A program made the translations under genes and the position numbers. From contig JBATTK010000062.1 in assembly GCA_049670505.1 (NCBI GenBank), positions 1 to 17,571 on the forward strand: a stretch of 17,571 nucleotides of DNA, written 5' to 3'. Origin of the DNA: JBATTK01 sp049670505. Lineage in GTDB: Bacteria > Bacteroidota > Bacteroidia > Flavobacteriales > Flavobacteriaceae. Within the stretch, counting starts at the first letter, position 1; the number at the start of each line of letters is the position of its first letter. This document shows, in pieces, positions 7,417 through 14,328 of this stretch. The notes below the pieces were generated by a model. The model saw only the letters and a list, made by a program, of their open reading frames with translations, was not told where the DNA came from and ran no database searches.

Positions 7417-7497
7417 GACCTGCAAGGTTTCGGACACCTTGTAGGTCTTTTCGAATTCACGAACCATACCTACAAGGTCAAAAAAGACCTTGCAGGA
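7417..7497. repeat. Inverted pair of a palindromic repeat unit
   Basis: Two hairpin units lie back to back. Unit 1 is GACCTGCAAGGT (7417-7428) against ACCTTGTAGGTC (7436-7447). Unit 2 is ACCTACAAGGTC (7468-7479) against GACCTTGCAGGA (7486-7497). Each hairpin alone has one imperfect pair. Across units, the outer arms pair perfectly over 10 bp and the inner arms over 11 bp, so unit 2 is an inverted copy of unit 1. The shape resembles the short interspersed palindromes common between flavobacterial genes. It could also terminate transcription. Confidence 0.8.
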
Positions 7498-7563
7498 TAA
7501 ACGAAAAAAAAGTAGCTAATAGGCAGACAGTTACATCAAAAAATATTGATCGAATCCAGGTTC

Positions 7564-7802
7564 ATAATTAACGTGGGTTTCGATATAACCGACAACTGTA
7601 ATTATCCGATTGTCAATTTCAAATTAATTTTGTAAGTTAGGGCCTTTCGACTCTACCTTCGTTTTCAGCCTTAGTAGCAAAGGCTACTTTGGTGAAAGAG
7701 GCAAAACTTCGGTAGACAAGTGCGCCGGGGGAAACATTACCTGATTTTATCGGCCTTTGCCGATATTGGCAACAGATTTTAAATCGAACTCACGTTAAAA
7801 TG
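7564..7802. mobile_element. MITE-like element, about 239 bp, with terminal inverted repeats
   Basis: The left end TAACGTGGGTTTCGAT (7569-7584) is matched in reverse complement by the right end ATCGAACTCACGTTA (7783-7797), with one substitution and one 1-nt gap. Weaker similarity continues outward to 7564 and 7802. Inside are AGTAGC/GCTACT (7673-7688), nested in TCTACC/GGTAGA (7652-7657, 7711-7716), and ATCGGC/GCCGAT (7749-7764). No transposase or start codon-led frame is present. A minus-strand frame of about 55 codons is open across the middle but has no start. I cannot name the parent transposon and see no clear target-site duplication. Confidence 0.55.
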
Positions 7803-7836
7803 TATAATTTAGAAAAAGAATGGTACTTCTATAAAA

Positions 7837-8598
7837 CTATAACATCAAGGATCCAGCAACTTTATGGGCAAAATCGGACGTTGTATTATCAATGGCATCT
7901 TGATCCGAAAATCCTGCACCTTTAACCATGTTGATTCTAATTGGCTTTTTAGTATTTTCAATTATGTTGACAAGGACTCCAGTAAAATATAAATCACAGG
8001 TGGTTAAGTTTTTTCTTATAGGATTTTCTCTTGTTTTGATAGAGACCGAACCTATTAAATAGTAGTCGGCATACTTTGATGCCTGGGTAAGGTTCAAAAA
8101 AGTTGGGTTTCCACCATAAAACTGATTATAGAATTCAAGGGATTTAGTATTGAAAATATCGTTTATGTCAATACCCATATTGAGCAATTCATTGGCAATT
8201 TTATTTTCTACGGAAGAATCAATTGCGAAGGAGTTTTCTTTTTTTATTAAAAGAGACAAAGTCTTTTTCGTGCTATTTTTAGGGAATGCATCCGAAAAAA
8301 TCAAACTTCTTTTGTCAACGACCTTCTTTTTTTGAGGAACTGTATTGATTTTCTTTTCGACTTGCTTTTTGAGTTCTTTTGGAACTTCCTCTTCCGTTTG
8401 GACGCTTGGAGTACTTACTTGGACATTTTCTATTTGCTCATTTATCTTTTCCGTGGCAAACCATGCCAATCCACCAGTTGTAAAAATGCCAATGATAATT
8501 TTAACAATAAGATCACTTGTGGATTGCACAGCAACCTTTGAAAAAAAAGATTTTAATGAAACCAAGGATGTTTTTATGAATAGAAATACCTTTTTCAT
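7837..8598 (-). CDS. Membrane-anchored protein with possible CsgG/FlgT/LPP20-like C-terminal domain
   Basis: The function of this 253-residue protein is unknown. A basic N-terminus is followed by one membrane helix (about 30-49, IVKIIIGIFTTGGLAWFATE). A charged, probably extended or coiled linker comes next (about 50-97, rich in Glu, Lys, Val and Gln). The C-terminal domain (about 98-253) contains NKIANELLNMGIDINDIFN (132-150), KYADYYLIGSVSIKTR (175-190) and MVKGAGFSDQDAI (224-236). The ADYYLIG strand followed by a GAGFS...A helix recalls domains in which paired copies form CsgG, FlgT or LPP20 proteins. That assignment is a weak pattern match. Its ATG directly abuts the stop codon of the upstream CsgG-like gene (TAG then ATG, no gap), so the two are translationally coupled. 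Like its partner, it is much more AT-rich than polA. Confidence 0.7.
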   Translation of the reverse strand: MKKVFLFIKTSLVSLKSFFSKVAVQSTSDLIVKIIIGIFTTGGLAWFATEKINEQIENVQVSTPSVQTEEEVPKELKKQVEKKINTVPQKKKVVDKRSLIFSDAFPKNSTKKTLSLLIKKENSFAIDSSVENKIANELLNMGIDINDIFNTKSLEFYNQFYGGNPTFLNLTQASKYADYYLIGSVSIKTRENPIRKNLTTCDLYFTGVLVNIIENTKKPIRINMVKGAGFSDQDAIDNTTSDFAHKVAGSLML

Positions 8599-9573
8599 CT
8601 AGTTAAGCAATCTGATTATGTCTAAGCAATCATCATTTTTAGGATTCAGCAAATATCCCTTTTTTGCATTTTCAAGAGCCTTTAATTCATCGGAAGTATG
8701 TAGCTGAACAATGGCTAAATTATATAAAGCACTTGAAAGTGCTTTATCATTTGTTTGTGTCTCGGTAATAAGTCTAAGTAGATTATAAGCTTTTAGACCA
8801 TCACCGATTTTCATATAGGTTATGGCCTGTTTTAGTTGATCATTGTATTTGCGATGGGTCTGAAACTTAACCTTATAAGATATTTCGTGGTCCGATAAAA
8901 GGTTGTAAAAGGATTGACCGAAGCTTTCCAATGCCTTTGAATAAACTTTTTCTCGGTTAATCCTAGAAGGAGAGGAACAGACCCTCTCAGTTGTTTCTAC
9001 TTCCTCAATATCTACTGTTTTGGAATAAACAATTTTAGTAGTGTTTAAATCAATCAATTTAAAACTAAATGACAAAAAATATGTACCCTTATTGTACCTC
9101 TGTGTTTTGCAGCTATGAAACATTCCAGAACTTGTCAATGACTCCGACTTAAAATCGTTTCTTAAAATCCTTCCCACCAAAATTAAACCGGAGCCATAAA
9201 ATTGCCCTAATTTTCTTATAAACCGCTCATCGACCAAACCGCTTGATTGAAATTCAAATTCATTTAATAATATTTGTGTCTTTTCCCGGTCTAAGATATT
9301 TATATTAGGGATTTTAAAAATTTCATTGGATACCTTATCATAGATAATTCTGGATTCTTTGCTGATCCTATTCCTATCATCCAAGATCTCCGCAATGATT
9401 AAAGTATTGTATCTAGATAGGTCAAACTCCGGTCTCGCCTCAGACTTGAAGGTCACTTGGTTCCAATTTGAGTTGGGAAATAAAGAAATTTCCTGACAGA
9501 AACTAGCATAGGATAGCAACATTGAAATGATAAAAAATAGCGATATGCCTTTTAAAGGGAAGTTTGTTCGCAT
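8599..9573 (-). CDS. Exported CsgG-like protein with C-terminal TPR region
   Basis: The ATG at 9573 gives 324 residues starting with a signal peptide (1 to about 26, ISLFFIISMLLSYASFC before Gln). The Cys lacks a proper lipobox (Phe at -1), so I favour periplasmic rather than lipidated. Residues about 55-230 show the CsgG family pattern: a strand YNTLIIAEI, then INILDREKTQILLNEFEFQ (91-109), SGLVDERFIRKLGQFYGSG (111-129) and LILVGRIL (130-137). CsgG relatives include the curli secretion channel and LpoB-type regulators. No curli partner genes are present, so secretion of curli is not indicated. Residues about 241-324 form two or three TPR-like helical hairpins (ALYNLAIVQLHTSDELKALENA). The frame is open upstream to 9642, overlapping polA, but the signal peptide fixes the start at 9573. 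A 7-of-8 promoter box (TATATTTA) lies just upstream. Confidence 0.78.
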   Translation of the reverse strand: MRTNFPLKGISLFFIISMLLSYASFCQEISLFPNSNWNQVTFKSEARPEFDLSRYNTLIIAEILDDRNRISKESRIIYDKVSNEIFKIPNINILDREKTQILLNEFEFQSSGLVDERFIRKLGQFYGSGLILVGRILRNDFKSESLTSSGMFHSCKTQRYNKGTYFLSFSFKLIDLNTTKIVYSKTVDIEEVETTERVCSSPSRINREKVYSKALESFGQSFYNLLSDHEISYKVKFQTHRKYNDQLKQAITYMKIGDGLKAYNLLRLITETQTNDKALSSALYNLAIVQLHTSDELKALENAKKGYLLNPKNDDCLDIIRLLN

Positions 9574-9623
9574 ACTTTGGTTGATTGGTTTCCTAAATAT
9601 AATTAATTCTTTACAAAAACGAA

Positions 9624-12458
9624 TCAATGTGCCTCCAACCAATTCTCTCCAATGCCCAATTCCACATCTAAGGGAACAGCAAGTGTATAAGCATTTTCCA
9701 TTTCGGATTGGATCAGGTCCTTTAGTTCTTCCAATTCAGGTTTGTAAACATCGAATACCAATTCATCATGGACCTGTAAGAGCATTTTGGTCTTAAAGTT
9801 GCCTTCGGTCAATTTCTTATGGATATGGATCATGGCTATTTTAATAATATCGGCGGCACTTCCCTGAATTGGAGCGTTGACCGCATTGCGCTCGGCGGCA
9901 CCTCGGACTACGGCATTGCCGGCATTGATATCCTTTAAGTAACGGCGTCTCCCTAAAACGGTTTGCACATAACCATTGTCCCGGGCAAAATCTATCTGTT
10001 CGCCCATAAAATTTCGAAGTTTGGGATAGGTTTTATAGTAGGTCTCTATCAATTCCTTGGATTCCGCCCTGGAGAGATCGGTCTGGTTACTGAGTCCAAA
10101 GGCTGACACACCGTAAATGATTCCAAAATTTACCGTCTTGGCATTGCCTCGCTGTTCCCGGGTCACTTCATCCAAGGGAACATTAAAAACTTTGGATGCC
10201 GTTGAGGCATGGATATCTTCCCCATTTTTAAAAGCCTCGATCATAGTAGTTTCCTCGCTCAAGGCTGCAATAATACGCAACTCTATTTGGGAATAATCCG
10301 CAGCTAAAAGAATATGTTCATCATCTTTGGGTACAAAGGCCTTACGTACCTGTCGGCCTCTTTCAGTGCGTATGGGAATATTTTGTAAGTTGGGATTGTT
10401 ACTACTTAGTCGTCCGGTAGCAGCTACGGTCTGCATATAATCGGTATGGACCCGCCCGGTACTTTCCTCCACCTGCTCCGGTAAGGCATCCACATAAGTG
10501 CTTTTTAGTTTCGCCAGTCCCCGGTAATCCAGTACATTTTGAATAATATCATGGTCTTTGGCCAAATAGGAGAGTACATCTTCAGCAGTGGAATACTGAC
10601 CAGTTTTGGTCTTCTTGGGTTTATCTACCAATTTTAATTTATCAAAAAGGATTTCTCCCAACTGCTTGGGCGAAGCAATATTGAACGCTTCACCGGCTTG
10701 ATCGTAAATCTTGGTTTCCAGATTTTTGATGTCATTATCCAAATCGTGCGAAAGCGAATTCAAAAATTCAGTATCCAAGTTAATACCTTCCAGTTCCATA
10801 TCGGCAAGCACATGAAGCAAAGGAATCTCTATAGTGTTGAACAGATCTTCTGTTTTCGCCGCTGCGAGTTCTGGCCTAAAATGTTGTGCCAATTGAAACG
10901 TAACATCTGCGTCCTCAACCGCATATTCCGTCTGTTGTTCCAAAGGAACATCTCGCATAGACAGCTGATTTTTACCTTTTTTACCGATAAGCTCCGTAAT
11001 GGATACCGGAGTATAGTTCAGATAGGTCTCGGCAAGTACGTCCATATTGTGCCGCATATCCGGATTTATAAGATAATGCGCCAACATGGTGTCAAAGAAC
11101 TGGCCTTTAACCTGAACATGGTATTTATGCAGTACTTTAATATCATATTTTAGGTTCTGTCCGATCTTTTCAATATCCTCCGCTTCAAAAAATGGCCGAA
11201 GTTGTTCTATGAGTTCTTGGGCCTCGTTCCTATTTTCCGGAAATGGAATATAAAACCCTTTCCCGGCTTCCCAACTAAATGCAATCCCCACGAGCTCTGC
11301 GCTAAGTGGATTAATTCCCGTGGTTTCCGTATCGAAACAGACCGAGGTCTGCTTCATCAGGTTTTGTACAAAGAGTTTCATAGCCATTCCGGGTGCTATG
11401 TTTTGATACACATGCGGTGTATTCTTTATCGTTTTTCTACTGGAAACCTCTGTAAGGGTCGCCGCATTGGATCCGTTATTTCCAAATAGGGAAAACTGTC
11501 CTCCGCCCGCTTCTTGGGGTTCTTGTTTCGCAGTTGCCGCAGGGCTCCCTTGGGAGGGGGCATCCTGGCTTTCCTCGGAGAAAATTTTTATAAACTGCTC
11601 CCGCAATCTTCTAAACTCCAACTCTTCGAAAATATGCTGCACTTTTTCGTTATCGGGCACAGACATTTCATAATCCGTAGCATTAAATTTTACATTGCAG
11701 TTAATATCAATGGTGGCAAGTTTTTTGGACAGCAGACCCAATTCGGAATTTTCTTCTATTTTTTCCTTCATTTTGCCCTTTAACTTATCGGTATTGGCCA
11801 AAAGTTCTTCCATGGAACCAAACTCTGCTATAAATTTTTTAGCAGTCTTGTCACCTACACCGGGGAGCCCTGGAATATTGTCACTTGCATCTCCCATCAT
11901 CCCCAAGTAATCGATGACTTGTTCCGGCCGTACCACACCAAAGCGCTTTTGTACTTCGGGAATTCCCCAAATTTCTATGCCGTTGCCCATTCTAGCAGGT
12001 CGGTACATAAAGATATTCTCGGATACCAACTGTCCAAAATCCTTATCCGGGGTTACCATGAAAACCTTATAATCCTCTTTTTCCGCTTGTTTGGCCAAGG
12101 TACCTATGATATCGTCCGCTTCCCATCCTTCCAATTCAACAACGGGAATATGCATCGCCTTTAGGATGTCCTGTATGATAGGAACGGCAATACGTATGGC
12201 GTCGGGGGTCTCGTCCCTATTTGCCTTGTACTCTGCGAACATCTCCGTGCGTTCCACACTGCCGCCCTTGTCAAAACAAACGGCAAGATGGTCTGGTTTC
12301 TCTCGTTTAATGACATCAAAAAGAGAGTTTACAAAGCCCATAATGGCGGAAGTATCCATGCCCTTGGAGTTTATTCGTGGATTTTTGATCAGTGCATAAT
12401 AGCCGCGGAAAATCAGGGCGTATGCATCCAGTAAAAAAAGTCGTTTTTGGTCTGCCAT
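9624..12458 (-). CDS. polA: DNA polymerase I
   Basis: This 944-residue enzyme removes RNA primers, fills gaps and proofreads during replication and repair. The 5'-3' exonuclease (FEN) domain covers about 1-290, with LLDAYALIFRGYYA (9-22), EADDIIGT (113-120), TPDKDFGQLV (136-145) and GDASDNIPGLPGVGDKTA (189-206). A low-complexity Gly/Ser/Gln linker (about 295-345) follows. The 3'-5' exonuclease domain (about 350-540) keeps its catalytic residues: FDTETTG (D376, E378), FFDTML (D456) and YAVEDAD (Y512, D516). The polymerase domain (about 545-944) has motif A AADYSQIELR (D721), the O-helix RGNAKTVNFGIIYG (770-783, with Phe778) and motif C VHDE (D898). It is therefore proofreading-competent, unlike Taq polymerase. 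A good promoter lies 23-53 bp upstream, giving a short leader. The last codons overlap a repeat shared with position 7333. Confidence 0.98.
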   Translation of the reverse strand: MADQKRLFLLDAYALIFRGYYALIKNPRINSKGMDTSAIMGFVNSLFDVIKREKPDHLAVCFDKGGSVERTEMFAEYKANRDETPDAIRIAVPIIQDILKAMHIPVVELEGWEADDIIGTLAKQAEKEDYKVFMVTPDKDFGQLVSENIFMYRPARMGNGIEIWGIPEVQKRFGVVRPEQVIDYLGMMGDASDNIPGLPGVGDKTAKKFIAEFGSMEELLANTDKLKGKMKEKIEENSELGLLSKKLATIDINCNVKFNATDYEMSVPDNEKVQHIFEELEFRRLREQFIKIFSEESQDAPSQGSPAATAKQEPQEAGGGQFSLFGNNGSNAATLTEVSSRKTIKNTPHVYQNIAPGMAMKLFVQNLMKQTSVCFDTETTGINPLSAELVGIAFSWEAGKGFYIPFPENRNEAQELIEQLRPFFEAEDIEKIGQNLKYDIKVLHKYHVQVKGQFFDTMLAHYLINPDMRHNMDVLAETYLNYTPVSITELIGKKGKNQLSMRDVPLEQQTEYAVEDADVTFQLAQHFRPELAAAKTEDLFNTIEIPLLHVLADMELEGINLDTEFLNSLSHDLDNDIKNLETKIYDQAGEAFNIASPKQLGEILFDKLKLVDKPKKTKTGQYSTAEDVLSYLAKDHDIIQNVLDYRGLAKLKSTYVDALPEQVEESTGRVHTDYMQTVAATGRLSSNNPNLQNIPIRTERGRQVRKAFVPKDDEHILLAADYSQIELRIIAALSEETTMIEAFKNGEDIHASTASKVFNVPLDEVTREQRGNAKTVNFGIIYGVSAFGLSNQTDLSRAESKELIETYYKTYPKLRNFMGEQIDFARDNGYVQTVLGRRRYLKDINAGNAVVRGAAERNAVNAPIQGSAADIIKIAMIHIHKKLTEGNFKTKMLLQVHDELVFDVYKPELEELKDLIQSEMENAYTLAVPLDVELGIGENWLEAH

Positions 12459-12480
12459 TTTAGGTGTTCTTGTTGAAATT

Positions 12481-12511
12481 CAAAACTACAAAGAATCTAT
12501 TCTTTTCTAAA
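12481..12511 (-). promoter_or_regulatory. polA promoter
   Basis: On the minus strand TTTA (12511-12508; consensus TTTG) is followed after 19 nt by TAGTTTTG (12488-12481), an exact TAnnTTTG match. Predicted initiation near 12475 leaves a leader of about 17 nt before the ATG of polA. The upstream box begins within a few bases of the glycosylasparaginase stop codon, so polA need not depend on read-through. Confidence 0.65.
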
Positions 12512-12515
12512 GTAA

Positions 12516-13508
12516 TTAGGGAGTAATGTATGAGCCCGATGGGGGATTTAGATGTCCTTCCCCTGAAAACGTCCTATAACTAAATCCAGGTTGGATACAA
12601 TATCCTCCCGTTTCCCCTTTTTTGTTGACCGCAATGAACCCGACCTGAAAATGCGTATAGTTCTTGTTTTTTGCCACTATGCGTTTTACACCCTCTTCAC
12701 AAGCTTCTTGGGGCGATTTTCCCTGGCGCATCAGCTCCACTATCAAAAAACTGCCTACGGTTTTCACCACTTCCTCCCCGACACCGGTAGCGGTGGCCCC
12801 ACCGACTTCATTGTCCACAAACAGACCTGCTCCTATTAAGGGAGAATCGCCTACACGACCTCCGATTTTATAAGCCATGCCACTAGTGGTACATGCGCCG
12901 GAAATATCCCCGTTTTTATCGAGCGTCAGCATACCAATGGTATCATGGTTTTCTATGTTGATGACCGGTTCGTATTTGGCCGTTTTCTTCCATGTAATCC
13001 ACTCCTGTCTTGATTTTTCGGTCAATAGATTCTCCTTTGCGAATCCTTTTTCATAGGCGAATTGCTCGGCTCCTTTTCCCGCAAGCATTACGTGGGGGGT
13101 GTCTTCCATTACCTTACGGGCCACGGAAACCGCATGGGTAACATTTTGTAAGTATACCACTGAGCCGCAATTCCCGTCCTTGTTCATAATGCAGGCGTCC
13201 AGGGTAACATCGCCGTCCCTATCTGGTCTCCCTCCCTTGCCAACGGATTGGTTTTCAACATCGGCTTCCTCTATCATAACCCCCTTTTCAACGGCATCTA
13301 GGGAATTGCCCCCTTTATTTAGGACTTCCCAAGCTTTTGCCGTTGCATTGGGTACGTCCCAAGTGGCAATTACAAGGGGCCTTATCATTTTTACGCCTAC
13401 TGTCATAGGGAGTACGGCTTTTTCCACTTTACGGGAGGCCAACAATGGCGCGGAAATCAATCCGGCATATCCGACGGCCGAATTTTTAATGAACTTTCTT
13501 CGTTTCAT
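12516..13508 (-). CDS. N4-(beta-N-acetylglucosaminyl)-L-asparaginase (glycosylasparaginase), exported
   Basis: This 330-residue N-terminal nucleophile hydrolase cleaves the bond between GlcNAc and asparagine of N-glycopeptides. The precursor cuts itself before the catalytic Thr; the sequence shows NHDTIGML, giving the cleavage between Asp189 and Thr190 and making Thr190 the nucleophile. Substrate-site residues are seen in GGRVGDSPLIGAG (216-228, Arg218 and Asp221), followed by GGATATGVGE (236-245). The N-terminal half has GGNSLDAVEKG (66-76) and the start of the mature fold, PLVIATWDVPNATAKAW. The leader MKRRKFIKNSAVGYAGLISA is a twin-arginine (Tat) signal, so the enzyme is probably periplasmic. 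The characterised enzyme from Flavobacterium (Elizabethkingia) meningosepticum is the natural comparison. It is divergent from cutC with only 41 bp between start codons. Confidence 0.95.
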   Translation of the reverse strand: MKRRKFIKNSAVGYAGLISAPLLASRKVEKAVLPMTVGVKMIRPLVIATWDVPNATAKAWEVLNKGGNSLDAVEKGVMIEEADVENQSVGKGGRPDRDGDVTLDACIMNKDGNCGSVVYLQNVTHAVSVARKVMEDTPHVMLAGKGAEQFAYEKGFAKENLLTEKSRQEWITWKKTAKYEPVINIENHDTIGMLTLDKNGDISGACTTSGMAYKIGGRVGDSPLIGAGLFVDNEVGGATATGVGEEVVKTVGSFLIVELMRQGKSPQEACEEGVKRIVAKNKNYTHFQVGFIAVNKKGETGGYCIQPGFSYRTFSGEGHLNPPSGSYITP

Positions 13509-13549
13509 CTGGTTGGGATGCTTAATTTAGAACATTAAATATAGGCAAA

Positions 13550-14272
13550 ATGCTAGTAGAAGTTTGCGCCAATTCTTTGGAATCTGCTGTAAATGCGGAA
13601 AAGGCCGGTGCGGATAGAATAGAACTCTGTACAGAATTGGGCGTAGGGGGCATTACACCTTCCTATGGATTGCTCCAAGAAGTAAGAAAAAAGATTTCTA
13701 TTCCCGTACATGTACTTATTAGACCTCGCAGTGGTGACTTTAACTATACGGACATCGAATTTGAGATAATGAAAAAGGATATTGCACTTTGTGTGGAACT
13801 GGGTTTCAACGGAATTGTTTCCGGTGTTTTGCAAAAGGATTTTATGCCGGACATGGAACGTACGCAGAAATTGATACATTTGGCGACACCCCTAAAGTTT
13901 ACGTTTCATCGTGCTTTTGATTGGGTGACCGATCCGTTGGAGGCCTTAGGACAGTTGGAACTTTCGGGAGTAAATTATATCCTGACCTCGGGGCAACAAA
14001 AATCAGCTTTTAAGGGCATGTCCCTGCTGTCCGAACTGAACAAAAAAGCTTTAAAATGTGTAATACTGCCAGGGGGAGGTATTCGGGGCAATAATGTGCT
14101 TCAATTCAAGGATAGGGGGTTTAAGGCCATCCATTTGTCCGGAGCCGAACATATCAAGACCTTGGACCAAAAGCCTAAAATTCCTATGAATTCCCCTGCC
14201 CTTTTACAGGAGGATGCTATAGCCATGACCCAAACCGAAACAATTCGGGACATCGTAAGATTAGTTAAATAA
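13550..14272 (+). CDS. cutC: Copper homeostasis protein CutC
   Basis: CutC is a cytoplasmic TIM-barrel protein linked to copper tolerance; its biochemical activity is not settled. The 240-residue length is normal. Characteristic stretches are MLVEVCANSLESAVNAEKAG (1-20), ADRIELCTELGVGGITPSYG (21-40) and HVLIRPRSGDFNYTDIE (54-70), later followed by FTFHRAFDW and the ILPGGGIRGNN loop. Cys6 and Cys27 lie on neighbouring barrel strands and are candidates for metal contact. The ATG at 13550 is followed at once by the family's conserved N-terminus, so the start is secure. A near-match box TAATTTAG lies just upstream, but I see no matching -33 box. A 56-bp gap separates it from the downstream phosphoesterase. 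Confidence 0.95.
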   Translation: MLVEVCANSLESAVNAEKAGADRIELCTELGVGGITPSYGLLQEVRKKISIPVHVLIRPRSGDFNYTDIEFEIMKKDIALCVELGFNGIVSGVLQKDFMPDMERTQKLIHLATPLKFTFHRAFDWVTDPLEALGQLELSGVNYILTSGQQKSAFKGMSLLSELNKKALKCVILPGGGIRGNNVLQFKDRGFKAIHLSGAEHIKTLDQKPKIPMNSPALLQEDAIAMTQTETIRDIVRLVK

Positions 14273-14305
14273 AATGTAAAAGGATAGTGTAGTTTTATAA
14301 AGAAA

Positions 14306-14313
14306 TATATTTG
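14306..14313 (+). promoter_or_regulatory. Putative -7 box of the metallophosphoesterase gene
   Basis: TATATTTG matches TAnnTTTG exactly and lies 15 bp before the ATG at 14329. No clear TTTG box is found at the expected distance, and the resulting leader would be very short. The phosphoesterase gene may therefore be expressed both from here and by read-through from cutC. Confidence 0.45.
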
Positions 14314-14328
14314 TAAAAAAAAGCGGTT

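Larger units (their letters stand above)
7338..7836. other. 500-bp AT-rich non-coding stretch with repeats
   Basis: No credible gene was found here. The stretch holds a pair of inverted copies of a palindromic unit (7417-7497) and a MITE-like element (7564-7802) with internal hairpins. Inside that element is an exact promoter-type box, TAATTTTG, on the plus strand at 7625-7632. The remaining sequence is AT-rich without recognisable content. Confidence 0.7.

Noticed and set aside
7417..7497. CRISPR array
   Set aside because: Only two inverted units are present, with no regular direct repeats or spacers and no cas genes.
7690..7800. Riboswitch or transposase fragment in the 7.7-kb spacer
   Set aside because: The hairpins do not match any riboswitch core I can recognise, and the open minus-strand frame of about 55 codons has no start and no transposase motif; a MITE-like repeat explains it better.
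8599..9573. Curli secretion operon
   Set aside because: The protein has a CsgG-like domain, but there are no CsgA/B/E/F-like genes nearby and it has a TPR tail and no clear lipobox.
10698..12399. Multiple plus-strand frames opposite polA
   Set aside because: polA motifs are continuous through this region on the minus strand; these frames are antisense shadows.
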